This document shows, piece by piece, positions 52,384 to 61,634 of a DNA stretch of 64,000 bases; within the stretch, counting starts at the first letter, position 1; each line of letters begins with the position of its first letter. Source of the DNA: JBHGBM01 sp041946965 (GTDB lineage: Bacteria; Acidobacteriota; Terriglobia; Bryobacterales; Bryobacteraceae); NCBI GenBank assembly GCA_041946965.1, contig JBHGBM010000011.1, positions 1 through 64,000 of the forward strand, written 5' to 3'. The notes under the pieces are model-generated. The model was not told where the DNA came from. It saw only the letters and a program-made list of their open reading frames with translations, and did no database searches. A program made the position numbers and the translations under genes.

Positions 52384-55300
52384 TCAGAATGTGATGCGCA
52401 ACGCGAACTGAAGCTGCCGGGGCATGTTCTGCTGGGAACTGATCACCCCAAAGGCCTGGGACCCCGTCTGCACGCCGGGGTTGCCGAACTGCACCCGGTT
52501 AAAGGCGTTGAAGGACTCCACCCGGAATTGTCCCTGCATCCTCTCCTTGATAGGGAAGTACTTGAAGGCCGAGAGGTCGAAATTGTTGATCCCGGGGCCG
52601 CGCAGGTCGGGAGCGGTTCTCGAGCTGTTGCCGTTGGTGAAGGCCGCGGGAACCGCGAACGCCGAAGTGTCGAAATAGCGGTTCAGGCGGTCCTGGATGC
52701 GGCCTTCCATTCGTTTTCCGGTGGCGATACGATTCGGACGGGACCCGCCGATGCTGGTGATGGCGAGGGGAAACCCTTTCTGAAAGCTGGCGATGCCGTT
52801 CACCTGCCAGCCACCCAGGATGGCGTCGATCATCCGGGGCATGTTGCCGCCCAGCGCCTTTCGCCTTCCGACGGGCACCTCCCAGATGCCGCTCACCACC
52901 AGCCGCTGGGACACGTCCTGGGAGTCCAGGGAACGCTCCGCGCGAAGATTGTAGGGGTCTTGCGCGCCGCCCGCCACCGGTCCCGTGCCGTCCTGGGAAC
53001 AGTCGTCGATCCGTTTCGCGTTGGTGTAGGAAACCAGCACGGAGAAGCCGCGGGTCATGCGCTTCTCCACGCGCGCCATCAGGGCGTGGTAATCGGAGTT
53101 GCCGATGGAGGCCAAAGGCGCGCTTACGCCCGTATACTGCGGGTAGGGCTTCAGGAGTTGTCCCCGGGTAATGGTCCGGTTGGAGAGCACCGTGGTGGTG
53201 TCGGTGATAATGCCGTAGAACGGATTCGGCACCAACTGCTGGTTGGCCGTTCCCAGCAAGGTCTGTTCCGGCGTCAACGCGTTGAGCTGCACGCCGGACA
53301 TGGGCAGGTGCGTGCCTTTGTTCCTCGCATAGGCGGCCTCCGCCACGATGCGTCCGGGCAACTGCCGCTGGAGCGACAGGTTCCACTGCTGCATGTAAGG
53401 ATTTCGCATGGAGAGCAGAGCGGAGGAGACGGACTGGCCGAGCAGCGCATCCGGACCCAACTGAGTGGACTGAAGCGGCCGGTTGATCCCGCCGGGGAAC
53501 GGGTCCGCCAGCCTGCTGATGGGCGTGACGCCGTCCAGGCTTGTGATCACGGAGGTGGTGGCGCTGAACCCATCCGTGTAGCCGGCCTGGACCAGCGCGG
53601 CGTCGGTCGGCGAAAGACCGTAGAAAATGCCGTATCCGCCGCGGAGCGACGTCGCCGCGGAGAGCCTGTACGCGAATCCCGCCCGTGGGGCGACGTTGTT
53701 CCAGTCCGTGGACGAGAAACTGCGGTCCTCTGGGTTACGGAACTTCATGGCGCCGCGCAGGTTCGGGAAGGAGGGCGCCTGGCGGGCGATGGGCGATACG
53801 GCGTTCACCTCGAAGATGCTGATGCGATTCTGCCGTTCCGAACGAGGCATGTTCACGTCGTAGCGCAGGCCCAGGTTGAGAGTCAGACGCTGGGTGATCT
53901 TCCAGTCGTCCTGAACGTAGCCGGCCATGTAGGTGTTCTTCGTGGAAAGGCTGGGATCGATCCGGATCGAGCCTCCCGGAATCCCGAGCAGCATGGTGGC
54001 CAATCCATTCCCCGCGCTGGAGCTCGCCTGGTTGGGGTTCGGTCCCTGGGTCATGCCCGCCGTGAAAGAGAAAGCTCCCATGCCGGTTCCGTTCGGGTAG
54101 CCGTTATCGAAGTACGCCCGGTATTCCCCTCCGGCCTTGATCGTGTGGGTGGCGGCCACCTTCGTCACACTCGCTTGAAGGGTGTGCCCGTACTGGCTGC
54201 CGCGATTCTGTGTGCGGCTCCCGATCCCGGCGTAGCCGGCCACGGTGACAGCCGGGATGGCGGGCACCTGCTGCGCCGCGCGCAGGTAGGCCGGAAATCC
54301 GAATTGAGTAATGTCGGTGCCGAAGGACCACAGCACGCGCTGGCCCAGAACGCGGGAAATCCCGTAGTTCAGGTTCACGATCAGGGTGGGACTGATGGTG
54401 TAGACGTCCTGCAAGGTGAACGCGCGGCGGTGCTGCACCAGAGGCGGGTTGGTGGGATTGCCCATATTTCCGAAGAAGTTGAACTCCCCGGTCTTGGGAT
54501 TCTGCAAAGAGAGCCGGCCGAAGACGCGGTGGGCGGGGCCGAAGTTATGGTCGAGCCTGGCGTCCAGGCTGTCGTTCCGGTTCCTGCGCACGCCGGCGAT
54601 CACCAGGTTCGAGGTCAGCCGCGAGTTGTTCGGCTCGGGGTAGAACTGGATGAGCTTCTGCGCAATGGCGTTTTGCAGGCTGGCGGGGACCACGTTTCCG
54701 GGGAACTGATCCCGCACCATGGCGCTGCCCGAGCTGTGCAGACTGTAAGGATCGAACACTCGAATCAGCGCTCCCTGCGCGTTCACCGTTTTGGAGAAGT
54801 CGCCGCGGCGTTCGAGCGGCGTGGGCACCGTGAAATTGGTGGGGTTGGGAGCGGCTTCGCGGAATCCCTCGTAATCGAAAAAGAAGAACGTCCGGTTGCG
54901 TCCGCTGTAGAGACGCGGAAGCAGGACCGGCCCCCCGACGGAGCCGCCGAACTGGTTTCGCCGCAGCGCCTCCAGCGGAATGCCCGCCCGGTTATTGAAG
55001 AAATCGTTGGCGTCGAAGGCGCTGTTACGGAGAAACTCGTAGAGCGAACCGTGAAGCGTATTCGTGCCTGATTTGGTCACCACGCTCACCACGCCGCCGT
55101 TGAAGCGCCCGAACTCGGCGTTCAGCGCGTTGGTCTGGATCTTGAACTCCTCGATGGCGTCCGGCGAGGGCGTGTAGATCAGCGCGCTGTTGCTGGCGGT
55201 GCCTTTGGGGGCCGTATCGGGAACCCCGTCGATGGTCAGCTCGCTGGTGAAATTGCTCGCGCCGCCGATGCCCGGAACCGCTCCGCCGAGGTGCGCGGCG

Positions 55301-55788
55301 CCCGCGGCCGCCGGGACCACGCCGGGGGCGAGGTTGGCCAGCGAAAACGGATCACGCCCGTTCAGCGGCAGTTCCTGGATGCGGCGGTTCTCCACCACCT
55401 GGCCGAGGGTCGAGTCCACGGAATTGATCAGCGGGGCTTCGGCCGCTACAGTGATCTGTTCGGTCACCGATCCGAGGTCGAGTTGGAAGTCGAGGGAGAG
55501 TTTCTGGGCGACCTGGAGCGCAATGCCCTTCCGCAGCGCCCGCCGGAACCCGGTGGCTTCCACCTCGACCGAGTACCGGCCCGGCTCCAGAAAAGGCACT
55601 ACAAAAGCCCCCACGCTGTTGCTTCGCGTGGTCCGGCGCACGCCGGTGAGTTCGTTGGCGATCACAACGGACGCGTCCGGCACGGCGGCCTGCTGCCCGT
55701 CGAAAATCGTCCCCTCAAGGAGCCCGGAACTGGCTTGGGAAAAGGCGGCGTGCGCAACCAGGAACAGCATCACCGGCGCGAATTTCAT
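52384..55788 (-). CDS. TonB-dependent receptor, Oar-type (second)
   Basis: 1134 residues from ATG at 55788 (GGGAG 8 bases upstream; the longer frame is not preferred). The signal peptide (MKFAPVMLFLVAHAAFSQ) is followed by a carboxypeptidase-regulatory-like extension (GLLEGTIFDGQQAAVPDASV), plug (VVENRRIQELPLNGRDPF) and barrel ending QFALRITF. It resembles the neighbour at 48.6 kb but is less than half identical by eye. No SusD-like lipoprotein accompanies either gene. It has its own promoter. Confidence 0.85.
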   Translation of the reverse strand: MKFAPVMLFLVAHAAFSQASSGLLEGTIFDGQQAAVPDASVVIANELTGVRRTTRSNSVGAFVVPFLEPGRYSVEVEATGFRRALRKGIALQVAQKLSLDFQLDLGSVTEQITVAAEAPLINSVDSTLGQVVENRRIQELPLNGRDPFSLANLAPGVVPAAAGAAHLGGAVPGIGGASNFTSELTIDGVPDTAPKGTASNSALIYTPSPDAIEEFKIQTNALNAEFGRFNGGVVSVVTKSGTNTLHGSLYEFLRNSAFDANDFFNNRAGIPLEALRRNQFGGSVGGPVLLPRLYSGRNRTFFFFDYEGFREAAPNPTNFTVPTPLERRGDFSKTVNAQGALIRVFDPYSLHSSGSAMVRDQFPGNVVPASLQNAIAQKLIQFYPEPNNSRLTSNLVIAGVRRNRNDSLDARLDHNFGPAHRVFGRLSLQNPKTGEFNFFGNMGNPTNPPLVQHRRAFTLQDVYTISPTLIVNLNYGISRVLGQRVLWSFGTDITQFGFPAYLRAAQQVPAIPAVTVAGYAGIGSRTQNRGSQYGHTLQASVTKVAATHTIKAGGEYRAYFDNGYPNGTGMGAFSFTAGMTQGPNPNQASSSAGNGLATMLLGIPGGSIRIDPSLSTKNTYMAGYVQDDWKITQRLTLNLGLRYDVNMPRSERQNRISIFEVNAVSPIARQAPSFPNLRGAMKFRNPEDRSFSSTDWNNVAPRAGFAYRLSAATSLRGGYGIFYGLSPTDAALVQAGYTDGFSATTSVITSLDGVTPISRLADPFPGGINRPLQSTQLGPDALLGQSVSSALLSMRNPYMQQWNLSLQRQLPGRIVAEAAYARNKGTHLPMSGVQLNALTPEQTLLGTANQQLVPNPFYGIITDTTTVLSNRTITRGQLLKPYPQYTGVSAPLASIGNSDYHALMARVEKRMTRGFSVLVSYTNAKRIDDCSQDGTGPVAGGAQDPYNLRAERSLDSQDVSQRLVVSGIWEVPVGRRKALGGNMPRMIDAILGGWQVNGIASFQKGFPLAITSIGGSRPNRIATGKRMEGRIQDRLNRYFDTSAFAVPAAFTNGNSSRTAPDLRGPGINNFDLSAFKYFPIKERMQGQFRVESFNAFNRVQFGNPGVQTGSQAFGVISSQQNMPRQLQFALRITF

Positions 55789-55829
55789 GGCGGGATCTCC
55801 CAACTGAAATGTCAGAAAAGTCCGGTCCA

Positions 55830-55859
55830 ATTCTAGTGCGGCCCGGGAGACGATGTCAA
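55830..55859 (-). promoter_or_regulatory. Sigma-70 promoter of the second TonB receptor
   Basis: -35 TTGACA (55859-55854) and -10 TAGAAT (55835-55830), 18-base spacer, on the minus strand. The start is about 35 bases before the ATG. Confidence 0.7.
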
Positions 55860-55953
55860 GGCCCCGAATTGATCCGCCATGAATGGCGATGCGGATAGCG
55901 CCCCGCGGAGCCGAGCCGGATTCCGCGAAATCTCGGCAGTCCGCAGGGCCTCA

Positions 55954-55990
55954 GGCAGAGCGCTGGATTTCCAGCATTTCGCGCTCTGCC
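55954..55990. repeat. Inverted repeat between rnc and the TonB receptor gene
   Basis: GGCAGAGCGC (55954-55963) and GCGCTCTGCC (55981-55990), 17-base loop. No T-tract, so not a typical terminator; could be a protein site or RNA hairpin. Confidence 0.45.
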
Positions 55991-55999
55991 GAATGGTTC

Positions 56000-56743
56000 T
56001 CAAATCCCGCCGGGCCCGCTGTCCCCGCCCAGAATCCTCTCGTACACCTGCCGCGCGGCTTTCTGCGCCGCGCTCTTCTTCGTCATGCCCTCGGCCTGCT
56101 CCGCCCATTCCTTGCCCAACCGCACCTCGACGGTGAAGGTCTTGGAATGCTCCGGGCCGCGTTCTTTCACGATGGAGTAGCGGGGATGCGGCAGTTTGCG
56201 CGCCTGCGCCAGTTCCTGCAAGGCGCTCTTGAAATCCACCAGCCCGGCGGGAAGCTGTTCCTCTACCTGCCCCAGCGCGTCGGCTTCCGCGCCGATGATG
56301 TGCCGCTCGGTGAACAGCCGCGCCGCCTCCAGGCCGCCCTCCAGGTACAGCGCTGCGATCAGCGCTTCGAGCGCATCGGCCAGCAGCGTCTTCTTCTCGC
56401 GGCCGCCGCTCATCTCCTCGCCGCGGCCGAGCTGCAAGTACGCTCCGAGCCCGAGCCGCCTGGCAACTTCATAGAGGTGGCTGGCGCTGACGAAGTGCGC
56501 CTTGATTTTGGAGAGCCGGCCCTCCCCGATAACCGGGAAGCGCCGGAAAAGGATCTCGCTGATCACCAGCCCGAGCACCGCGTCGCCCAGGAACTCGAGT
56601 TGCTCGTTGTCCTGGAGCGGCCCGCCGCCGCTCAGCAGGCGCTCATTGACCAGCGAGCTGTGGGTCAAAGCGCGGACCAGCAGGCTGCGGCCGGCGAACG
56701 TGTGGCCGATCGCCGTTTCGAGCGTCTCCAGGTCCGCGCTCAT
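56000..56743 (-). CDS. rnc: Ribonuclease III
   Basis: 247 residues. Catalytic signature NEQLEFLGDAVL near residue 45 and LLADALEALIAALYLEGG near 125, with a C-terminal double-stranded-RNA-binding domain ending KSAAQKAARQVYERI. Cleaves double-stranded RNA, including rRNA precursors. It is the last gene of a minus-strand cluster with two TPR genes, separated by 6 bases, an unusual context for rnc, which usually sits with era or lepB. The next gene downstream is the TonB receptor. Confidence 0.92.
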   Translation of the reverse strand: MSADLETLETAIGHTFAGRSLLVRALTHSSLVNERLLSGGGPLQDNEQLEFLGDAVLGLVISEILFRRFPVIGEGRLSKIKAHFVSASHLYEVARRLGLGAYLQLGRGEEMSGGREKKTLLADALEALIAALYLEGGLEAARLFTERHIIGAEADALGQVEEQLPAGLVDFKSALQELAQARKLPHPRYSIVKERGPEHSKTFTVEVRLGKEWAEQAEGMTKKSAAQKAARQVYERILGGDSGPGGI

Positions 56744-56749
56744 CCCGGT

Positions 56750-57637
56750 TTAGGGTTTCTTCACCTCAACAGTGCCGGGCTGCACCGTGGCGGCCGGCGC
56801 CGGCGCGGCGGCCGGCTTCGCGCCGCCGGCCTTGGCCTGCGTCGCCCGCACCTTCTCCGCCTGCGCGAACTGCTTCACCGTCGGGTGGGCGTCCGGCATG
56901 GCCAGCACCTTGTCCAGCACCGGAATCGCCAGATCGGGCTTGCCCGCCAGGTTGTAGGCCGCGCCCAGCCGGACCAGGGTGGCCGGATCCACCTGGCTGG
57001 CCATCTCGCTCGAGGTCTTGAACTCGTTGGCCGCCACGTCGTACTGCTTGCGCGCCATGGCCGCCATCCCCAGAGCCTCGTGGCCCTGCGCCGAGAGATC
57101 CTTCTTCGCGCCGGCCCACTGCTCGTCGGTGAGCGAGGGGTTCGGCTTGGGTGCCGTGTTGATGGCTTCCTGCGCGTCTTTCACGTACTTGGCGACCTTG
57201 GCCAGCTTCTCCTCGCGGTCGAGATCGAACTCGCGGGTGCGCTGCGCGATGTTCCGCGCCAGCATCAGCATCGCGCTGTAGTTCTTGGGATCGGCTTCCA
57301 GCGTGCGCTCGCCGTAAAGAATGACCTTCTCGAAATCACCCTTTTGCTCGTAAGAGGCCGCGGCGAAGAACAGCGCGATCGCCTTGAACTCCGTGTCGGC
57401 GAATTTCGTCACCAGGTTGTCCGCCGCCTTGATGCGCGAATCGGGATCCTGCGCCCCGAACATCGCCTGGAGCGCTTCCACCTCGCCCTTCGATTTCGGC
57501 TGCGGCTGCTTGGCGATCGGGGTGGCGGACTGTGCCGGCGCCGCCGCGGGCGCCTGAGCCGGCTGCTGCGCCTGCTGGGCCATCAGGCCGCACGCCGCGC
57601 CCAACCCCAGAATGCCGTAAATGATGCTGCGTTTCAT
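56750..57637 (-). CDS. Exported TPR-type protein
   Basis: 295 residues with a signal peptide and an Ala/Gln/Pro-rich N-terminal linker. TPR-like helices follow, including AIALFFAAASYEQKGDFEK and AALGMAAMARKQYDVAANEF. The rear is Ala/Pro-rich. It resembles the protein at 45.6 kb. Together with the upstream gene and rnc it forms a tight cluster (9 and 6 bases). Function unknown; it may help assemble periplasmic complexes. Confidence 0.65.
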   Translation of the reverse strand: MKRSIIYGILGLGAACGLMAQQAQQPAQAPAAAPAQSATPIAKQPQPKSKGEVEALQAMFGAQDPDSRIKAADNLVTKFADTEFKAIALFFAAASYEQKGDFEKVILYGERTLEADPKNYSAMLMLARNIAQRTREFDLDREEKLAKVAKYVKDAQEAINTAPKPNPSLTDEQWAGAKKDLSAQGHEALGMAAMARKQYDVAANEFKTSSEMASQVDPATLVRLGAAYNLAGKPDLAIPVLDKVLAMPDAHPTVKQFAQAEKVRATQAKAGGAKPAAAPAPAATVQPGTVEVKKP

Positions 57638-57646
57638 GAGAACTCC

Positions 57647-59125
57647 TTACCGTTTATCTTCCTTCTTGGTGTTTTGCGGGCCGGTCCCCCCGGCCGCGCG
57701 GCGCGCGCCTTCAGGCGCGCCCTCCACTGCCAAAGCGCTCTCGAAAAACTTCATCGCCTGGTCGCGCTCTCCGGCGGCCTCCGCCAACCGGCCCAGGTAG
57801 ACGTATGTCCAGGCCTTCACCTCGGCGTCCGGCGAAAGCTCCAAGACCTTCTGGAACAGCCGCTCGGAAAGCTCGGGGTCCTTGTTCAGCGCGGCAATCC
57901 GCGCCAATCCGTAGTATGCGCGCGCCTGGAGCGTTTTGTCATCGGTTTCCTGCAACGATTTCATGAATGCCTGCCGCGCCCGCTCCAGGTCGCGGGCCAG
58001 GTACAGCTTCTCGGCGTCCTCCAGGGTCTTGGCGGCTCCGGTGGCGGCGGGGGGCGGCTCCGGCGGTTTCACCTTCACCTGCCGCACCGGCGCCTCTTTC
58101 AGAAACTCTACCGGCGAAAGCCGCGCGTCTTCCTTCCTCAGATCGATGGCCTTCACCATCTCCGGGTAATAAAGCCGCATGGCCTGTTCCTGCTTCTCGT
58201 AGGCAGGAAGCTGCTCGGCGAAATAAGGCGTCAGGATGTAGCCCTCCGCCAGCGCCTCCTGCACCAGTTTCGGGTTCCGCGCCAGCCGCGCCTCCACGGC
58301 TTTCGCCAGTGAAGCGGTGGTCAGCAGCAGAAAATCCTCCTTGTAAATGCCCGGCAGCGCCTGGGCGCGCTGCGCGTGGTCGGCGATGCCCTTCTTGCGA
58401 TTGAGGATCTCGGCGTTGCGCGTGGCCAGCGGGTCGAGCAACGCGAAGAGGTAAGCGTACCGGATCTCCTCGATGCGCGCCTCCGGCGAGGGCGTCACCA
58501 CCACGAAATAGTCCCCCGCGTAGCTGCGTGTCTGCACCTGGTTGGGCGGCGCCAGCAACTCAATGAACACCTGGAAGTGCGCTGCCGAACCGCCCGAAGT
58601 GGGGTTGCGAAGATAGGCGTTAGCCTCCAGCACGTTGCGCGAGACCGCCTCGTGGTAGCGCGCCACGTAGCTGTCGATGGCCGGCTGCGAGCGCGCCCAC
58701 AGGTCGGCGATGCCCGCCTCGGCGTAAAATTTCGCCAGCAAGGGCGGAAAGTCCTTCAACACGGCGGCGTCGGGCGGCAATTCCACGTCTCGCATCCGAA
58801 AGGCGAAATTCGGAGGCCCGGCCAGCGAGAGCCCCAGCGAAATGTACTGGCTCAGCTCCTCGGTGTCCGTACGCTTGCGGTGCGCGGCGAAAAATTCCTT
58901 GATCTTGGCCAGCGAAGCCGGATTCCGCCGGCCGATTTCCTGCCGCACGGCGTCCCGCAACGGGTGGTTGTTGGGAGAGGCCAGGTCCGCGTCGAATCCG
59001 GCGGCGTTGATGGCAGCCATCACGGTGAAAAGCACCGGACTGGCGTCCAGAGTGCCGGTTTGCTGCGCGCCCGCGCGGGTCACCGCCATCGCCATCAGGA
59101 TGGCCGGTATGAAGACTCGTCTCAA
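57647..59125 (-). CDS. Exported helical protein with C-terminal TPR
   Basis: 492 residues from TTG at 59125, chosen because it opens the signal peptide (LRRVFIPAILMAMAV); the longer frame to 59287 is unsupported. The N-terminal 300 residues are largely helical and lack a recognised catalytic motif; residues 380-470 include TPR-like helices (ARAYYGLARIAALNKDPELS, TYVYLGRLAEAAGERDQA). First gene of the TPR-TPR-rnc cluster. It is divergent from the M55 peptidase, 79 bases away. Confidence 0.6.
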   Translation of the reverse strand: MRRVFIPAILMAMAVTRAGAQQTGTLDASPVLFTVMAAINAAGFDADLASPNNHPLRDAVRQEIGRRNPASLAKIKEFFAAHRKRTDTEELSQYISLGLSLAGPPNFAFRMRDVELPPDAAVLKDFPPLLAKFYAEAGIADLWARSQPAIDSYVARYHEAVSRNVLEANAYLRNPTSGGSAAHFQVFIELLAPPNQVQTRSYAGDYFVVVTPSPEARIEEIRYAYLFALLDPLATRNAEILNRKKGIADHAQRAQALPGIYKEDFLLLTTASLAKAVEARLARNPKLVQEALAEGYILTPYFAEQLPAYEKQEQAMRLYYPEMVKAIDLRKEDARLSPVEFLKEAPVRQVKVKPPEPPPAATGAAKTLEDAEKLYLARDLERARQAFMKSLQETDDKTLQARAYYGLARIAALNKDPELSERLFQKVLELSPDAEVKAWTYVYLGRLAEAAGERDQAMKFFESALAVEGAPEGARRAAGGTGPQNTKKEDKR

Positions 59126-59204
59126 AACAGGTCCTGCGTGTGGAGTACCACTCCAGTTTATCGCAAAGCCGCCACGGGCCGCCCGGCGTGCTAGATTCGG
59201 TGGA

Positions 59205-60023
59205 ATGATAAAGCTGCCCGCGCTATTCAGCCTGGCCCTGGCGGCCTGCGCCGCCCCGGGCCCACGCATCCTGATCGTCACGGACATGGAGGGCGTAGGC
59301 GGGGTCTACAATTGGGACGAGCAAACCAGCCCGGGGCAGCGGCGCTGGGACGAAGCGCGCCGCCTGCTCACCGGCGAGGTCAATGCCGCCGTCGATGGCG
59401 CCTATGACGCCCGCGCCGGGCAGGTCGTGGTGTGGGACGGCCACGGCGGCAGCCGCGCGCTCTCCCTCGAAGACCTGCACCCGCGCGCCGAACTCATTCA
59501 GGGTCCGCGCACCCCGCCGGACTATTACATGGGCGAGAGCCATTACGATGCCGTCATGATCGTGGGCCAACACGCCATGGCGCAGACCAAGGGCGGCCTG
59601 ATGGCGCACACCCAGAGCCTGAGCGTCAGCGGCATCTACCTCAACGGCCGCGCGGTGGGAGAACTGGGGCAGATCGCCGCCATCGCCGGGCACTTCGGCG
59701 CGCCGGTCATCTTTCTCTCCGGCGACCGCCCCGCCTGCGAAGAACTGCGGCAGATCCAGCCCAAGGCGGAAACCGTGGCGGTGAAATGGATGGCCGGCAC
59801 GGCTTCGGCCCACAGCCTCCCCCACGCGCAGGCCAAGGCGCTGATCCGCGAACACGCCCGCCGCGCCGTGGAACGGCTGGCCGAGTTCCAGCCCTGGCGC
59901 ATCCAGGGCCCGGTGGAGATGCGCATCGAGTTCTTCCCGGGTAAGGACGGCAAGACGCCCGAGCCGAGGGTGTACCAAGGCGCGACTGTTCTGGAAACGT
60001 ACCAGCGGTGGATGGGCAGGTAG
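59205..60023 (+). CDS. M55-family D-aminopeptidase (DppA-like)
   Basis: 272 residues from the ATG at 59205, with a signal-like start (LPALFSLALAACAAP). The M55 motifs are DMEGVGGV near residue 27 and VWDGHGGSRAL near residue 77, plus GQHAMAQT. Family members are zinc-dependent D-amino-acid-specific peptidases, often self-assembled decamers. Its periplasmic location would suit peptidoglycan peptide use. A longer frame to 58842 is not preferred. It converges with the alpha-barrel gene 13 bases downstream. Confidence 0.8.
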   Translation: MIKLPALFSLALAACAAPGPRILIVTDMEGVGGVYNWDEQTSPGQRRWDEARRLLTGEVNAAVDGAYDARAGQVVVWDGHGGSRALSLEDLHPRAELIQGPRTPPDYYMGESHYDAVMIVGQHAMAQTKGGLMAHTQSLSVSGIYLNGRAVGELGQIAAIAGHFGAPVIFLSGDRPACEELRQIQPKAETVAVKWMAGTASAHSLPHAQAKALIREHARRAVERLAEFQPWRIQGPVEMRIEFFPGKDGKTPEPRVYQGATVLETYQRWMGR

Positions 60024-60036
60024 AGCCTCGACCCGA

Positions 60037-61632
60037 TCACCGTCTGGCCGGTTCCACAGTCCACTCGCCCGGCGCCAGCGAAATCCCCTCGATCATCTCC
60101 GAGCCGAGCGCCACCCGTTCCCCGCCCGGCCCGCTCACGCGGTACAGCGTGTTCTCATCCACCGTGTACCATTCGAGAAACTCGTTCAACCGGACGTAAT
60201 TGCGATCGAAGTTCATCACCCGCCGGTGGCGCGCGTAATCGAACCGCGTCGGGCACTTCGGGTCGCCCTCGATGGTGAGATAGAGCCGGTCTCCCGCCCG
60301 CGCGGCGCCGTAGCGCACGCCCGGGGACCAGCGCTCGGGCCGCACCCCCTGGCTCTTCATGTACGCCCACAGCAGCGCGGTGCGGTTGAAATTGCCTTCG
60401 CCGTACCAGTCCTCGAAATGACCGTCGGGGCGCTGCATGCCGAGCATCACCTGCATCTCCGAGTCGATCCAGTCGAGCGCCTCCGGCACGGGCTCGCGGT
60501 TCACCAGGTAGAGCGCGCTCTCGATCGAGTCCGCGTAGCCGTCGAAGGAGCCCAGGGGCAGTTTTGGGTCCTTGCGCGGCTCCCAGACGTGCTTGCGGTA
60601 CTTGGGCAGGTTGGCCAGCACGCGCCGCACGGCGTCGCGGTACTTCGTCTCGCCGGTGCGCTGGTAATACATGTAGACCGCTCCATACACATAGCCCCAG
60701 TTGTCCGAGAGTCCCGCGTTCACCGGCTTCAGGGTGGCCGCGTCCACCTGGTTGTAGAGCAGCCCGTCGGGATTCGCGGATGCCAGCACGCGATCCAGCA
60801 TGCGGCCGATCACCGGACGGTAGCGCGCCGCGCGCGGCAATTCGAGGTAATCCTCGAGCGCGAAAAGCATGGTCAGCCCGACCACCGTCTCATTGCCGTG
60901 ATCGCGCAAGCGCAACTGGCCGTCGCCGGCGTGCTTGTCGAAATCCCATTTCCCGCTGGGCACACCGTGATTGCCGGGCAGCACCTCCTCGATGTACGCG
61001 TCGCCGATGCGCCCGGCCCACGCCAGGAAGCGACGGTCGCTGGTCATGGCCGCCAGCCGCACCAGCGTTTGCAGATAATCGCCGTTCAGCTCGGCGTCGG
61101 AGGCGGGCAGCTTGCCGAAGCGCGAATCAACTGGCGCGTGGTTCATGGCGTCCGCGGTCATGTCCACCATGCGGTAGAACCACGGCGTGCGCCCCAGGTA
61201 TTCGGTCACCGAAACCAGACCGTCCTTGGCGTACTCGCCCGCGCCGAACAAGCTGGGGCCGCTCAACACGCCGGTCTTCAATTCCAGGTTGCCGGGGATG
61301 GACTCCCGCGCGGTGGTGTAGCGGATCTCATTCCGCAGCATCTCCAGCATGCGCCCGCGGTACAGGTCCGGGTCGGTGAGGTGCGCCGTCAGGATCAGGT
61401 AGGGGTAGAGATCCGCCCCTGAATTGTGGGGCGTATAGACGAGCTTGGCCTCCTTCGGACGGTCGGGCAGCAGCAGCGTTTTCGGATCCGCGTGCTTCAG
61501 CCACGCGTGCAGCACGCGCCGCGAGGCGGCCACGGCCTGCTCGAACTGGCGCCCGTTGCGACGCGCCTGCTCGAACGGCGCCTGCGCCGCGGCGCAACAG
61601 GCGATCGCAGCGATAGCGATCGAAATGCGCAT
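60037..61632 (-). CDS. Exported alpha/alpha-barrel protein, putative glycan enzyme
   Basis: 531 residues from ATG at 61632, opening a signal peptide (MRISIAIAAIACCAAAQ). The pattern of alternating helices with WAGRIGDAYIEEV, HGNETVVGLTMLF and NWGYVYGAVYMYY suggests an alpha/alpha toroid, as in unsaturated-glucuronyl or glycan hydrolases. It overlaps no gene but is 2 bases from the sulfatase stop, so they form one operon. No catalytic residues were assigned. Confidence 0.6.
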   Translation of the reverse strand: MRISIAIAAIACCAAAQAPFEQARRNGRQFEQAVAASRRVLHAWLKHADPKTLLLPDRPKEAKLVYTPHNSGADLYPYLILTAHLTDPDLYRGRMLEMLRNEIRYTTARESIPGNLELKTGVLSGPSLFGAGEYAKDGLVSVTEYLGRTPWFYRMVDMTADAMNHAPVDSRFGKLPASDAELNGDYLQTLVRLAAMTSDRRFLAWAGRIGDAYIEEVLPGNHGVPSGKWDFDKHAGDGQLRLRDHGNETVVGLTMLFALEDYLELPRAARYRPVIGRMLDRVLASANPDGLLYNQVDAATLKPVNAGLSDNWGYVYGAVYMYYQRTGETKYRDAVRRVLANLPKYRKHVWEPRKDPKLPLGSFDGYADSIESALYLVNREPVPEALDWIDSEMQVMLGMQRPDGHFEDWYGEGNFNRTALLWAYMKSQGVRPERWSPGVRYGAARAGDRLYLTIEGDPKCPTRFDYARHRRVMNFDRNYVRLNEFLEWYTVDENTLYRVSGPGGERVALGSEMIEGISLAPGEWTVEPARR

Positions 61633-61634
61633 GG

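Noticed and set aside
50596..55071. 1491-residue plus-strand frame across both receptor genes
   Set aside because: It is a high-GC shadow frame opposite two well-supported TonB-dependent receptors and has no recognisable domains.
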